A stretch of DNA of 64,000 nt, from NCBI GenBank assembly GCA_947624655.1, contig CANQLH010000004.1:1-64000 (forward strand), read 5' to 3'. The stretch comes from an uncultured Clostridia bacterium (GTDB taxonomy: Bacteria; Bacillota; Clostridia; TANB77; CAG-508). The notes under the pieces are model-generated. The model was not told where the DNA came from. It ran no database searches and worked only from the letters and a program-made list of their open reading frames with translations. Below, piece by piece: positions 11,616 to 22,757 of the stretch (within the stretch, counting starts at the first letter, position 1; the number at the start of each line of letters is the position of its first letter). The translations under genes and the position numbers were made by a program.

Positions 11616-13776
11616 ATGGGACTTACGTCTAGTTCCACAGGTAGTAAAATTATGGAACAAGATGTTTTTGAAAAAGCAATTCGGATGTGATTATACAATA
11701 GCTCTGGCTGGTAATCCGAATGTTGGAAAAACAAGTATATTTAATAATTTAACAGGGATGCATCAGCATACGGGTAATTGGCCAGGCAAAACTGTGTCTA
11801 ATGCCTATGGTATGTGTGAGCATAATGGAAAAAATTATCTTTTGGTTGATCTTCCAGGTACATATTCTTTAATGTCAAATTCAGCTGAAGAAGAGATTGC
11901 CAGAAATTATATTTGTTTTGGAAATGCAGATATTTGCGTAGTAGTTGTTGATGCAACATGTTTGGAAAGAAATTTGAATTTAGTCTTTCAAGTTTTAGAA
12001 ATGACTCCTAATGTAATTGTTTGTGTAAATTTATTAGATGAAGCAAAGAAAAAATCTATTGAGATTGATTTAGATAAACTATCTAAGCTTTTAAAAGTTC
12101 CTGTTGTTGGGACTATTGCAAATAAGCCTAAAACTTTGAAAAAATTATTAGAAGTTATTCATTCTACCTTAACAGATTCGAAAAAAGATACTTCTTCTGT
12201 TTCTTTACCTATTACCTATGATAAAAAAGTGGAAGATTATATAAATGTGCTTGAAGGAGATATCAAAGATATTTTACCTTCTACTAAAAAATATCTTTCA
12301 AGATGGATTGCATTAAAAATGCTTGATGAAAATTCTTCTATTAATGATGCTTTAAAATCTAACCTAAATATTGACTTACAAAATGATGTATATATACAAG
12401 AAAAAATTGATAAAATTAAATCCGATTTGGAAAATGAAAATCTTAGCTTATCTTCTCTTCGAGATAAAATTGTCTTTAATATTATGGCTAAAGCAGAAGA
12501 AATTAGAAAAGAAACTTGCACTTTTGCTGATTCTAAATATAATCTAAAGACTAGAAAAATTGATAAAATTCTAACTTCTAAAAAGTTTGGTATTCCAATA
12601 ATGCTAGTTTTTCTTGCTGTAATTTTTTGGATTACCATAACTGGTGCAAATTATCCTTCTCGCCTTTTATCTGATTTTTTTGGCTTTATCCAAGATAAGT
12701 TACTTATTCTTTTTGATAATTTGCATGTTCCATCTTTTTGGACTAATATTTTAATTTACCGGTATGTATCAGACTGTTACTTGGGTTGTGTCTGTTATGC
12801 TTCCGCCTATGGCAATCTTCTTCCCGTTATTTACTTTGCTTGAAGACTTGGGATATTTGCCAAGGATTGCTTTTAACCTAGATAATTATTTTAAAAAAGC
12901 ATGTGCAACTGGTAAACAGGCATTAACCATGTGCATGGGGTTTGGTTGTAATGCTGCTGGAGTAATTCGGTTGCAGAATAATTGATTCTCCTAGAGAAAG
13001 AATTGTTGCAATAGTCACAAATGCATTCGTACCATGCAATCGGGCGTTTTCCTTTTCTTATAACCATTGCTTCAATATTTATTGGATGCTATTTTACAGG
13101 AATATTCTCATCTGTAATATCAACACTTGCTGTAATTTTAGTAATACTTCTTGGAATATTTTTAACACTACTAATATCTAAGATACTTTCAAAAACTTTA
13201 CTAAAGGGGGCTCCATCATCTTTTATTCTTGAGCTTCCACCATATAGGAAGCCTCAAATTGGTAAAATTATTGTAAGGTCATTATTTGATAGGACACTGT
13301 TTGTATTAGCAAGAGCTGTTTCAGTTGCTGCTCCTATTGGTATTGTCATTTGGTTATTTGCAAATATTAATATTGGCGGCTTAAGCCTTTTGTCATATGT
13401 TGCAAATTTTTTAGATCCATTTGCGAAGCTTTTAGGCTTAGATGGATATATCTTAACAGCTTTTATTTTGGGAATTCCTGCAAACGAAATTGTCCTTCCT
13501 ATAATTCTTATGTGTTATATGTCTGCAAGTTCATTAGTGGATGTAAGCGATACTTTTGCAATTAGAGAAATACTACTTCAAAATGGTTGGACATTAATTA
13601 CTGGTATAAATGTAATGCTATTTACTTTACTTCATTTTCCTTGCAGTACTACATTAATTACAATCTATAAAGAAACTAAGAGTGTTAAATGGACTTTGCT
13701 ATCTTTTGTAATTCCTACTCTTTGTGGAATTGTTATTTGCTTAATTACCAATGGTGTTTGGAATTTGATTTTTTGA
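11616..13776 (+). CDS. feoB: Ferrous iron transporter FeoB; four +1 shifts at CGG 11682, 12760, 12968, 13041
   Basis: [16 protein letters not shown] GTPase; [37 protein letters not shown]; length minus 4 nt is an exact multiple of 3 (719 codons). Confidence 0.95.
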
Positions 13777-13794
13777 ATAAAAATGAACAAAGCC

Positions 13795-13825
13795 ATAGCT
13801 TTTTATCACTATGGCTTTTTATCTA
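13795..13825 (+). terminator. feoB terminator
   Basis: aaagccatagctttttatcactatggctttttat hairpin plus T run. Confidence 0.6.
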
Positions 13826-14014
13826 AAATAAATCCTAAGAATTTATATAATAATACTATTTTACATAAATATATAGTTATTAATTATTATTTCATTTGCA
13901 TACATTTTATCTTTCTATATTAAATTTTACAAGTTGATTATGTATTATTTATAAGTCTATTGCAATTAATACTTTATTAAGATTGTAAAAATACAAGTTG
14001 CACCTTTAAAGATT

Positions 14015-16432
14015 TTAATTCATTTTTTTCCATGTTAATTTTGTTGAAATATGTATTACTGATATAGTTAATACTATCATTATTGTAATTTGAGCAAGTG
14101 GAAAATAATATGATATATTTTGATTTGTTTTAATAATGCAATATATAGCATAACTTAATATTATTCCTAATAATGTTCCTACGAAGAGAGATTTTATACC
14201 ATATATTAAACTTTCATAACAAAACATTTTATCAAATTGTTTATTTGACATTCCAATTGCTTTTAAGATTTCAAATTCTCTTTTTCTTAAATTCATACTT
14301 GCTGTAATTGTGTTATAAATATTAGTTATTCCCATTAAAGACATTACTAACAATAAGCCATATAAAAATATAGCCATAATAACTGAAAGCCTTTGTGCGT
14401 CTTCTTTTTGTTTATTATAATTTGTTATTGATATTTTGTTTGGGTTAACAAATTGCAATATTTCTTTTTCTAATTTATTTGGATTATTTGAATTAATTAT
14501 CATATCCATAGAAAAATTTCCCTTTAAAATACTATTTCTTTCATCGTCAATGTCTATTTCTTTTGCCATATCATTAGATATAACTAATTTTTCATAATTT
14601 CCTATTTTTTGTATTTTTGGATCATCAGAACCTGCTAGCTGCATATAAGGGTCTAAATTAGAAATTTTTATTATCGGAATTTTATATTCTTTATCTTTTA
14701 TTATTATATTTAATATTTCTCCTTCTTTTACTAAAGGATTATTAGATATTAAAATTCCTGAATTAATAGTATTCTCATATTTTAATCCTAAATTTTCTAA
14801 ATAATCTTCATATATTTTTCCTTCACATCCATAAATACTAATTGCTTTATTATTGTTTTCTATAGTTCCTCTAAAACTTACTAGAATAGAATAATCTATA
14901 ATATTATCTAATCTTTTAATTCTATCAAAATTTTCAAATACTGTACTTGTTTCTTCTTGTTCTTCAGAATATATCATTTCTACATCTATATCTCTATTAG
15001 TAGGCATATATGTATTTTTTACTACTAAAAATACATATTGTATTATGCTACTTAACATTATAACTAATATCATAATAATACCAATCGAAATGTATGTAGA
15101 AAGATATTTTCTTTTATTTCTTTTAATGTTTTTATATGCTATTTCTCCTTCTAGCCCCAATAGTCTTGATTTCAATTTACTAATTTTAAAGTTTTTATCT
15201 TTAATTAAAATCTCATTATTTTGTTTAATTGCTTCAATTGGTGATGCTTTTTTAGCTTCTTTTATTGGCTTAATACAAGAAATAAAAATAGATAGTAAAG
15301 TTATTAATATTGTAATAATTATTGAAATAGCATTAATATTAAAATGGATAGTTAATTCATTTCCATACATATTTCCTATAACATTCCCTATTCCTTTTGT
15401 ACTAAAAAATACAATTCCTATTCCTAATACTAAACCAACTGGAATACTAATTATTCCATAAATAAATCCCTCAGTTAGTACAATTTTTGTAATTTGTTTT
15501 GGTGTAGCTCCAATACTAATTAAAGTTCCAAATTCTTTCATTCTTTCTGATATAGAAATTTGAAAACTATTTTTTATTAATATAATAGTAATTGCTGCTA
15601 CAATTATAATTGACATTCCACCTATTAATTCTAATTGAGATTTCTCATTTTTTCCATTAGTAGCACCTTGCCACAATAATAATTCACTATTTTCTGAAAT
15701 ACGATTTTCTAGATTTGTATTTTTTAATGCTTGATAAAAAGCAGTTTCTTCGTTTGGATTTTTTAATAATATTGTTATTTCACATGGTCTTACTTCAGTC
15801 ATTTGTTCTAGTTTTGTAATCGCTATGTATGCATTACTACTACTTGCTTCTTGCATAGTTTGTTTCATTATTCCTACAATGTTATAAATTACTTGTTCTT
15901 CTCCATCTGGTACTAAAAATGTTTCTCTTCCATCATCAGAAGTTGTTAGTTTTACTTTTTGAACATTGAGTGTTAATTTATCATCAATTTTTAATGGTTC
16001 ATACATATTATTTATAAGATAATTTGAAATTAATATTTCGTTTTCATTTTGTGGCATCCTTCCTTCTAATAATACAATGTCTCTATTAAATAAAGCTGTT
16101 TCATCATATGCTTCTATTCTAATTCCTTGTTTAGCATAAATTTGTGTTTCATAATCAGCTGCACCTATTGTTTGAGATATTCCTATTTTTTCTATATTGT
16201 TTTGCATCTGATTAAATTTTCTTGCTTCTTCAGTTGTAGTTTCGTTAATATGAATATGATAATTGCCTATACTTTTCTTGGTATTTTCTATCATAGAATT
16301 TTGAAAGCTATATATTAAAGTGAGTATAAAGCTAATTAGAGCTACTGATATTATAATTCCAATAATAGTAGCAATTGTTCTTTTTTTATTTCTTTTTAAA
16401 TTTTTCCAAGCAATTATCCCAAAAATATGCAA
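14015..16432 (-). CDS. FtsX/MacB-like ABC transporter permease
   Basis: Two FtsX-like domains: ISERMKEFGTLISIGATPKQI, LRKREFEILKAIGMSNKQ. Confidence 0.85.
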   Translation of the reverse strand: MHIFGIIAWKNLKRNKKRTIATIIGIIISVALISFILTLIYSFQNSMIENTKKSIGNYHIHINETTTEEARKFNQMQNNIEKIGISQTIGAADYETQIYAKQGIRIEAYDETALFNRDIVLLEGRMPQNENEILISNYLINNMYEPLKIDDKLTLNVQKVKLTTSDDGRETFLVPDGEEQVIYNIVGIMKQTMQEASSSNAYIAITKLEQMTEVRPCEITILLKNPNEETAFYQALKNTNLENRISENSELLLWQGATNGKNEKSQLELIGGMSIIIVAAITIILIKNSFQISISERMKEFGTLISIGATPKQITKIVLTEGFIYGIISIPVGLVLGIGIVFFSTKGIGNVIGNMYGNELTIHFNINAISIIITILITLLSIFISCIKPIKEAKKASPIEAIKQNNEILIKDKNFKISKLKSRLLGLEGEIAYKNIKRNKRKYLSTYISIGIIMILVIMLSSIIQYVFLVVKNTYMPTNRDIDVEMIYSEEQEETSTVFENFDRIKRLDNIIDYSILVSFRGTIENNNKAISIYGCEGKIYEDYLENLGLKYENTINSGILISNNPLVKEGEILNIIIKDKEYKIPIIKISNLDPYMQLAGSDDPKIQKIGNYEKLVISNDMAKEIDIDDERNSILKGNFSMDMIINSNNPNKLEKEILQFVNPNKISITNYNKQKEDAQRLSVIMAIFLYGLLLVMSLMGITNIYNTITASMNLRKREFEILKAIGMSNKQFDKMFCYESLIYGIKSLFVGTLLGIILSYAIYCIIKTNQNISYYFPLAQITIMIVLTISVIHISTKLTWKKMN

Positions 16433-16559
16433 ACTTATCCCTCCTTTTTTTATTTTTATAATAAACTGACATATCTATATTAAAATTTACAAGTTGATTA
16501 TATATTAATTATAGGTTCATTTCAATTAATATTTTATTAAGATTTTTCATATATTTTGC

Positions 16560-16915
16560 GAACATTTGATTGACTTTTTGAAGATTATAATATATAATAG
16601 GCAAAGAGAATGAGCAAAGCAGAATGTGGCGTGTCGTTTTTACCGAAAGGAGGGCGATGCGTATGCTAGAACAAATATATATTTTCTTCATATACATACT
16701 TCTTATTGAACTTACACTTGTTACTGTATTAGTTGTTGCATTATTTGTAGCTTTAGTTATAACATTAAAAAAATTAGACAACAAAAAAAGTACATCTCTG
16801 CTTCGCCGTTAGAGATGCACTTTTTAATTTTTTAACTTCATTAACGGCACGCCACATTTTTGTGGTTGCTCATTTTCTATAATTATTATACTAAAATATA
16901 TTGTAAATGTCAATT
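16560..16915. other. Type I toxin-antitoxin-like locus, copy 1 (convergent small-peptide mRNA and antisense RNA)
   Basis: Plus-strand promoter TTGACT...TATAAT; minus-strand promoter TTGACA-N17-TATAAT (16885-16913); bidirectional terminator acatctctgcttcgccgttagagatgcac. Confidence 0.7.
16657..16812 (+). CDS. 51-aa hydrophobic peptide with charged tail, putative type I toxin
   Basis: SD aaaggaggg; MRMLEQIYIFFIYILLIELTLVTVLVVALFVALVITLKKLDNKKSTSLLRR. Confidence 0.75.
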   Translation: MRMLEQIYIFFIYILLIELTLVTVLVVALFVALVITLKKLDNKKSTSLLRR

Positions 16916-17030
16916 ATTTTTTAATCATAAGTAATTTCTTTTGCTTTTTATTTTCTCCTGTTAAATCAAGCCTTTCTTTATCAGGCTTTCTATAAAAAGC
17001 ACCCATAAAAATTTAAGTAATTATACTATT

Positions 17031-18017
17031 TTACATAAATATATAGTTATTAATTATTATTTCATTTGCATACATTTTGTCTTCTAATATATATCCTTTT
17101 ATATTTATATGTTTATCAATTTTTAAGTCATCTTTTGAACCAGATTTAATTTCGACTTTATTTCCATTGACATCATATATATCCTTTATTGTATATTTTG
17201 CACTAGATAATAAGTATACTGTTTTTAAATCCATATCTTCCGTATTTGTAACTGCTATACCTACATTATTTTCTAAATCTATTACCGTAGTTTTATTTAT
17301 CGTAACGCTTTCGTCATCAAAAGAAATAATATCTCCCCATATATCAAATTCGTCTTCCCCACTGACCATTACTTGACTGTTATCTAAAATTTTAGATATA
17401 TCATTATTGTAATTATTATCTGTATTTTTGAGTCCAAACATAATACCAAAATAATCAATTGCTAAATATCCCGCAATAATGAAACCTATTATTGATATAA
17501 TTATTGTAAAATAATATTGAATGTATAATTTTTCTCTTGTATAACGCTCTATTACTTTATAAAAAACAAAACCGATAATTGCACCTAATAAATTAAGAAT
17601 AATATCATCAATATCTGCACTACCAAGATATAAAAAATATTGGAGGGACTCATAAATTAAGCTAAATATTAGACTAAATAGTATTGTATATCTTAATTTT
17701 TTTGTCTTTTTAAATAACATCGTCAAAAAGTATCCTAATGGAACAAATACAAATATGTTTCCAATTATATTATTAAATCCTCTAGTGAAATAACCTTCAG
17801 AAATTATTTTTATAAAATCTATAATAGAGTTTAGTGGTATTATATTTATAGACCTAAACCCATTTAATTCTCCTTTAAATATATTTTCAATAACATCAAT
17901 TGAACTGCTATATTTAAACAATATTATTTTTGTTAAGCACATTAAATATAGCATAAAAATTATATAGCAAACTGTCTTTAATATAGTTTCTTTTTTATCT
18001 GTTTTTATTTCATTCAT
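17031..18017 (-). CDS. VanZ-like membrane protein
   Basis: IGNIFVFVPLGYFLTMLFKK...LFSLIYESLQYFL..ADIDDIILNLLGAIIGF. Confidence 0.75.
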   Translation of the reverse strand: MNEIKTDKKETILKTVCYIIFMLYLMCLTKIILFKYSSSIDVIENIFKGELNGFRSINIIPLNSIIDFIKIISEGYFTRGFNNIIGNIFVFVPLGYFLTMLFKKTKKLRYTILFSLIFSLIYESLQYFLYLGSADIDDIILNLLGAIIGFVFYKVIERYTREKLYIQYYFTIIISIIGFIIAGYLAIDYFGIMFGLKNTDNNYNNDISKILDNSQVMVSGEDEFDIWGDIISFDDESVTINKTTVIDLENNVGIAVTNTEDMDLKTVYLLSSAKYTIKDIYDVNGNKVEIKSGSKDDLKIDKHINIKGYILEDKMYANEIIINNYIFM

Positions 18018-18109
18018 ATATTTGCTCCATAAAGATTAATATTTAATAATGATTGTTATCCTCTAAAATTTTAATATTTTATCTTTCTATATTAAAATTT
18101 ACAAGTTGA

Positions 18110-20836
18110 TTATATATTTTCATCACGTATCTCGTCGATAAGATTTTTACTTTTTATCTCTTTTCTTGCACATATTATTGCTAAAAATATTACGGCATAT
18201 ATAACTATCAAACTTCCAAAAATTGTACTCCACGGAATCTCAAACATGTACAAGCTTGATTGTGTTAAAAAGAGATATAGTACATATAGAATAACCAAGC
18301 TAAGTATTATTCCATAAATTCCACTATTTAATCCATAGAATAACGTATCTAAATATGTCATTTTTCTTAATTGCTTATTTGTCATTCCAATAGATTTCAA
18401 AGCTGCAAAATCTCTTCTTCTTAAAATTACACATGTGTAAATTGTATTAAATACAGTTATTGCAGAAATAAAAGCAACAACGCCTATGAATGAATACGCC
18501 ATTATTTTTATTAGTTTTTCTGTGTTACTCAAAGATACTTTATTTGTACTAATCTTGGTTACGTCTTCTCTTTCAGTTATGTGACTATACCTTGAAAAAT
18601 CACTTGGTAAATGATTATCTCCTATAACAGCTGCATTCTCTCCATACATTTTCTTTATATCATTCATACATTCATCAATTTTTGCTGCTTTCTTTTCATC
18701 TGTTTTTATATTTATATATGCTTCTAATATATAATCGTATTCATCAATCAACTTCATTGCATATTCTGGACTTATAATACCAATAATTTCTGCCCCATTA
18801 GAAAGAGAATTATTAAGATATGGACTTAAGTCATCAATAATTCCAGCAATTGTATAAGTTTGTTCAATACTTTCTTTTCTTCCTATTGATTTTCCTATAT
18901 CAACAGATAATTTATCTCCAACTTTTAGATTTGTTACATCAATTTTATTACCATATTTTGTTTTTTCTTTTATACTATTTACAATAATCATTTCGTTATC
19001 ATTCAGTTCTTTAATTCCTGCTCTTTTTAATATTTCATTATATGTATCTCCAAAAGCCCAAAAATTCTTTATCTTTATTTCATAATTTCCTATTGCATCT
19101 CTGTTTACGTTTAATACTCCATCATTTACCATACTTTTTACTGTACTAGAAATTTTATCCTGTCCTAAAAATATACTTGTATTATAAAATGACTCTAAGC
19201 ATACATAATAATCATAAATTAAATCATTATCTTTTAGATATTTAGTTATGCTATCTATTTTTTGAGCATTAATTTTGTAACCATTTGTTTTATCTGGATT
19301 AATATTAATTATATAATCATCATAGTTGCTTTCTTTAGTATTACTCATTATTTTATTTATATAACCAATAAGTCCACTTATAGTCAAGAACAAAATTAAA
19401 CTAATCATTAAAGAGCTTTCTATTGCTTTATTTCTAAACTTATCTATTTTTATATTTTTATATGCAAGTAAACCTTCTTCTTTAAATATTTTTTCAATTA
19501 CTTTTGGGTGTTTGACTTGTTTTTCAGTAAGTTTAGTGTTTTTGTTTCCATTAATTGCATCTATTGGGCTTATCTTTTCTATTTGCCCCATTGGCTTTTT
19601 ACTTGACCTTGCTACAATAAACCATACAATTAAAACAATAGCTAAAATTATCAAAATAGGAACTTTCATACTTAATTTTATCTCATTATCTACTGAAAGA
19701 AATTGCCCATAATCTATTTGACTAGCTAGATTGCTAACAATCCCTATAACTACATAACTTAAAAGCAACCCTAATACAAGACCTATTATAATACCAAGGC
19801 TTCCGAGAATTATCCTTTCAATCTTTATCATATGTTTTCTTTGCTTTTTATCCATTCCTATTGAGGCAAGCATTCCTAATTCTTTTATTCTTTCGCTATA
19901 TGACATATTAAATGAAGTCTTAATCATTGAAACTAAAGTCACACCTAAAATAAAAATTAAGAAACATCCTACCCCAAGTAACACATAAGTAAATTCTTTG
20001 TTTCCATCAAGTACACATTCATATTTTAAGAGTTCTCCATTATATTCTAGTGAAGGCATATTACTATTTTTATTCTCAGTTAAACCTTTTAGTAAATTGG
20101 CTAACGTCTGTTCCTCTGATAATTCACTTTTTACTTCTGTTTTACTTATATTTAAGTTATCTGCTAAATTGCCTGCTGTTTTATATATTTTTTGAATATT
20201 TTTAGTAAGTATTGTTGCATCTATAATTGTATCATTACTAATTGAAGATTTGTCTAAATATGAAATTGCTCCTACTTTACTTGCATCTGCAAAAGACCCC
20301 TCATCATATTCCGAGCTTTCTATTTTTCCAACTAGTGTATATTCCTTTTTCACTCCATTTAGTGTTATATTTACTTTGTCTCCTACTTTTCCCTTAACAT
20401 TATTTTCATTGCTCATAATATTTTTGGTAGATTCACTTATAATTATTTCATTTGAATTTTCAGGAAGTCTTCCTTCTATTAGTTTAATATTGCTATTTTT
20501 TAGTGCATTTTTGTCAAGTTCATGTACGTCTAATTTAATAGCTACAACAGTACCAAAGTTCTCTTCTGATGTACCTAATTTACGACTTCGTGATATTTCT
20601 CTTATATTTTTATCATTTTCAATTTTTAAACTATCTGAATATGTAATATTTTTAAACTCTGCTTCCCAATTTTTTCTATTTCTAACGCTATTTGCTAAGA
20701 ATTGCTGATAACTTGAAAGTAGTGTAACTACGGTTGTAATCAATACAGTCGCTATTACAATTCCTAAAATAGTATATAATGAACGTTTTTTATTTTTTAC
20801 TGTATATTTTATAGCTAATTGAGTAGTAATTTTCAT
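18110..20836 (-). CDS. FtsX/MacB-like ABC transporter permease
   Basis: SYSERIKELGMLASIGMDKKQRKHM; LRRRDFAALKSIGMTNKQLRKM. Confidence 0.85.
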   Translation of the reverse strand: MKITTQLAIKYTVKNKKRSLYTILGIVIATVLITTVVTLLSSYQQFLANSVRNRKNWEAEFKNITYSDSLKIENDKNIREISRSRKLGTSEENFGTVVAIKLDVHELDKNALKNSNIKLIEGRLPENSNEIIISESTKNIMSNENNVKGKVGDKVNITLNGVKKEYTLVGKIESSEYDEGSFADASKVGAISYLDKSSISNDTIIDATILTKNIQKIYKTAGNLADNLNISKTEVKSELSEEQTLANLLKGLTENKNSNMPSLEYNGELLKYECVLDGNKEFTYVLLGVGCFLIFILGVTLVSMIKTSFNMSYSERIKELGMLASIGMDKKQRKHMIKIERIILGSLGIIIGLVLGLLLSYVVIGIVSNLASQIDYGQFLSVDNEIKLSMKVPILIILAIVLIVWFIVARSSKKPMGQIEKISPIDAINGNKNTKLTEKQVKHPKVIEKIFKEEGLLAYKNIKIDKFRNKAIESSLMISLILFLTISGLIGYINKIMSNTKESNYDDYIININPDKTNGYKINAQKIDSITKYLKDNDLIYDYYVCLESFYNTSIFLGQDKISSTVKSMVNDGVLNVNRDAIGNYEIKIKNFWAFGDTYNEILKRAGIKELNDNEMIIVNSIKEKTKYGNKIDVTNLKVGDKLSVDIGKSIGRKESIEQTYTIAGIIDDLSPYLNNSLSNGAEIIGIISPEYAMKLIDEYDYILEAYINIKTDEKKAAKIDECMNDIKKMYGENAAVIGDNHLPSDFSRYSHITEREDVTKISTNKVSLSNTEKLIKIMAYSFIGVVAFISAITVFNTIYTCVILRRRDFAALKSIGMTNKQLRKMTYLDTLFYGLNSGIYGIILSLVILYVLYLFLTQSSLYMFEIPWSTIFGSLIVIYAVIFLAIICARKEIKSKNLIDEIRDENI

Positions 20837-20921
20837 ATTTTCACCTTTCTATATTAAAATTTACAAGTTGATTATATATTATTTGTAAACTTATAGCAAT
20901 TAATATTTCATTAAGATTTAG

Positions 20922-22053
20922 TTATATCTTTAAGAATTTTTTCATTTCTACTAATTCTGATATTTTATATTCATACTCTCTTGATTCATTCTTTCTATCT
21001 ATCCATATTGCTTTTAATCCAGCATTTAATGCTCCTTCAATATCTGTATCATACTTATCTCCTACCATAATACATTCTTTTGGATTACTTTTTGTCTTTT
21101 CACAAGCTATTTCAAAAATTTTTCTATTAGGCTTTGAAACATTAACTTCACCTGAAATTATAATTTCTTGAAAATATTTTTTTAATCCTGTATACTCAAT
21201 CTTTCTCCTTTGCTGATTACCATCTCCATTTGATAAAATTGCTAAATTAAATCTTCCTTTTAATTCTTCTAATAAATTTATTGCATCTTCAAATAAAATC
21301 CAATTTCTTTCATATATTGTTTGATATTCTTCAAATTTTTCTTTTGCTTCATTATCTGAAAGTTTTACATTGTATGTTGCAAAAAGGCATTGCATTCTTT
21401 TCACTCTCAATTCTTCAAAAGTAATTTTTCCACTATGATACTTGTCGTAATTCTCCATTGTTACTTTACTCCACGTTCTAGCAAACTGGTTATCTTCTAT
21501 TTTTGAAAATCCTTCATATAAATGTTTAAATTCACAAATTGCATTATATTCAGCCTTTTTACTATTTACAAGTGTATCATCTAAATCAAAAAAAATTGTT
21601 TTAATATGATTTTTCATAAAAAAATTCATAAAATTTTTAGATATAGGTATCAAAAATGGTATTTGAACACATATACATTGCAATGTTAATAATATATATG
21701 TAAATAATGAACTCTCTGGATCATTTCCGCAAACCTATACACCAAAATGTAAAGAATGATATTATAATGCTTATTAAACTAAAATATAGTGCTAAGTTTC
21801 TATTACTCTTTATTTCACTTTTATCTTTAATTTTATTTTTTATAGGTATCTGTATAATATGAGTTATTAGTCTAATACAAATTGCTAAAATAGCTAATAT
21901 TAGCGAAGTTGCATAGAACGGTACTTTTATAAAAGGTATATCTATTTTAATTGTAAACGATAAGATTAACAATTCAAGTGGACCTGTTATTAGTCCCCAT
22001 ATAATCATAATTAAATTATATTTGATTAGTTTATTATTCACTTTCTTTTTCAT
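20922..22053 (-). CDS. Small multi-TM protein followed by HAD hydrolase; possibly one fused protein via +1 shift at CGG 21727-21729
   Basis: Standard ORFs are 21721-22053 (TM, ends ...CIGLRK*) and 20922-21683 (HAD: TIFFDLDDTLVNSKK); skipping C puts them in one frame; no SD before the HAD start. Confidence 0.5.
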
Positions 22054-22375
22054 TCCTCTTCCCTCTTTTAGTTAATATTTTTTTCAATAATTTTATAATT
22101 AAATAAATTAATATCTTTCTAGCTAATAATATCATTAAAGCAATAATTTATCAACACTTACTCATTTATATAAATCCCCTATTAAATGAATATGTATACA
22201 TCACTAATCAAACATATATTTATTTGATATGTTTAAAAGTTTGAAATTCTTAGCTTATATGATTTTTAAAAAGATTACATCACTCTAAAATATATAGAAA
22301 ATAAGCCTTATAAAAAAATATAATTTAGCTATATTTTTATATATTGAAAATAATTAAATTTTTGTATATTATTAC

Positions 22376-22725
22376 GAACATTTGATTGACTTTTTGAAGA
22401 TTATAATATATAATAGGCAAAGAGAATGAGCAAAGCAGAATGTGGCGTGTCGTTTTTACCGAAAGGAGGGCGATGCGTATGCTAGAACAAATATATATTT
22501 TCTTCATATACATACTTCTTATTGAATTTACATTTGTTACTGTATTAGTTATTGCATTATTTGTTACTTTAGTTATAACTTTAAGAAAACTAGACAACAA
22601 AAAAAGTACATCTCTGCTTGACCGTTAGAGATGCACCTTTTTAATTTTCACTAACTTAACGGCACGCCACATTTTTAGTGGTTGCTCATTTTCTATAATT
22701 ATTATACTAAAATATATCGTGAATG
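22376..22725. other. Type I toxin-antitoxin-like locus, copy 2
   Basis: Near-identical to 16560-16915 including both promoters and terminator. Confidence 0.7.
22473..22628 (+). CDS. 51-aa hydrophobic peptide, putative type I toxin (copy 2)
   Basis: MRMLEQIYIFFIYILLIEFTFVTVLVIALFVTLVITLRKLDNKKSTSLLDR. Confidence 0.75.
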   Translation: MRMLEQIYIFFIYILLIEFTFVTVLVIALFVTLVITLRKLDNKKSTSLLDR

Positions 22726-22757
22726 TCAATTGTTATAACTATTAATTTTTATTTCAT

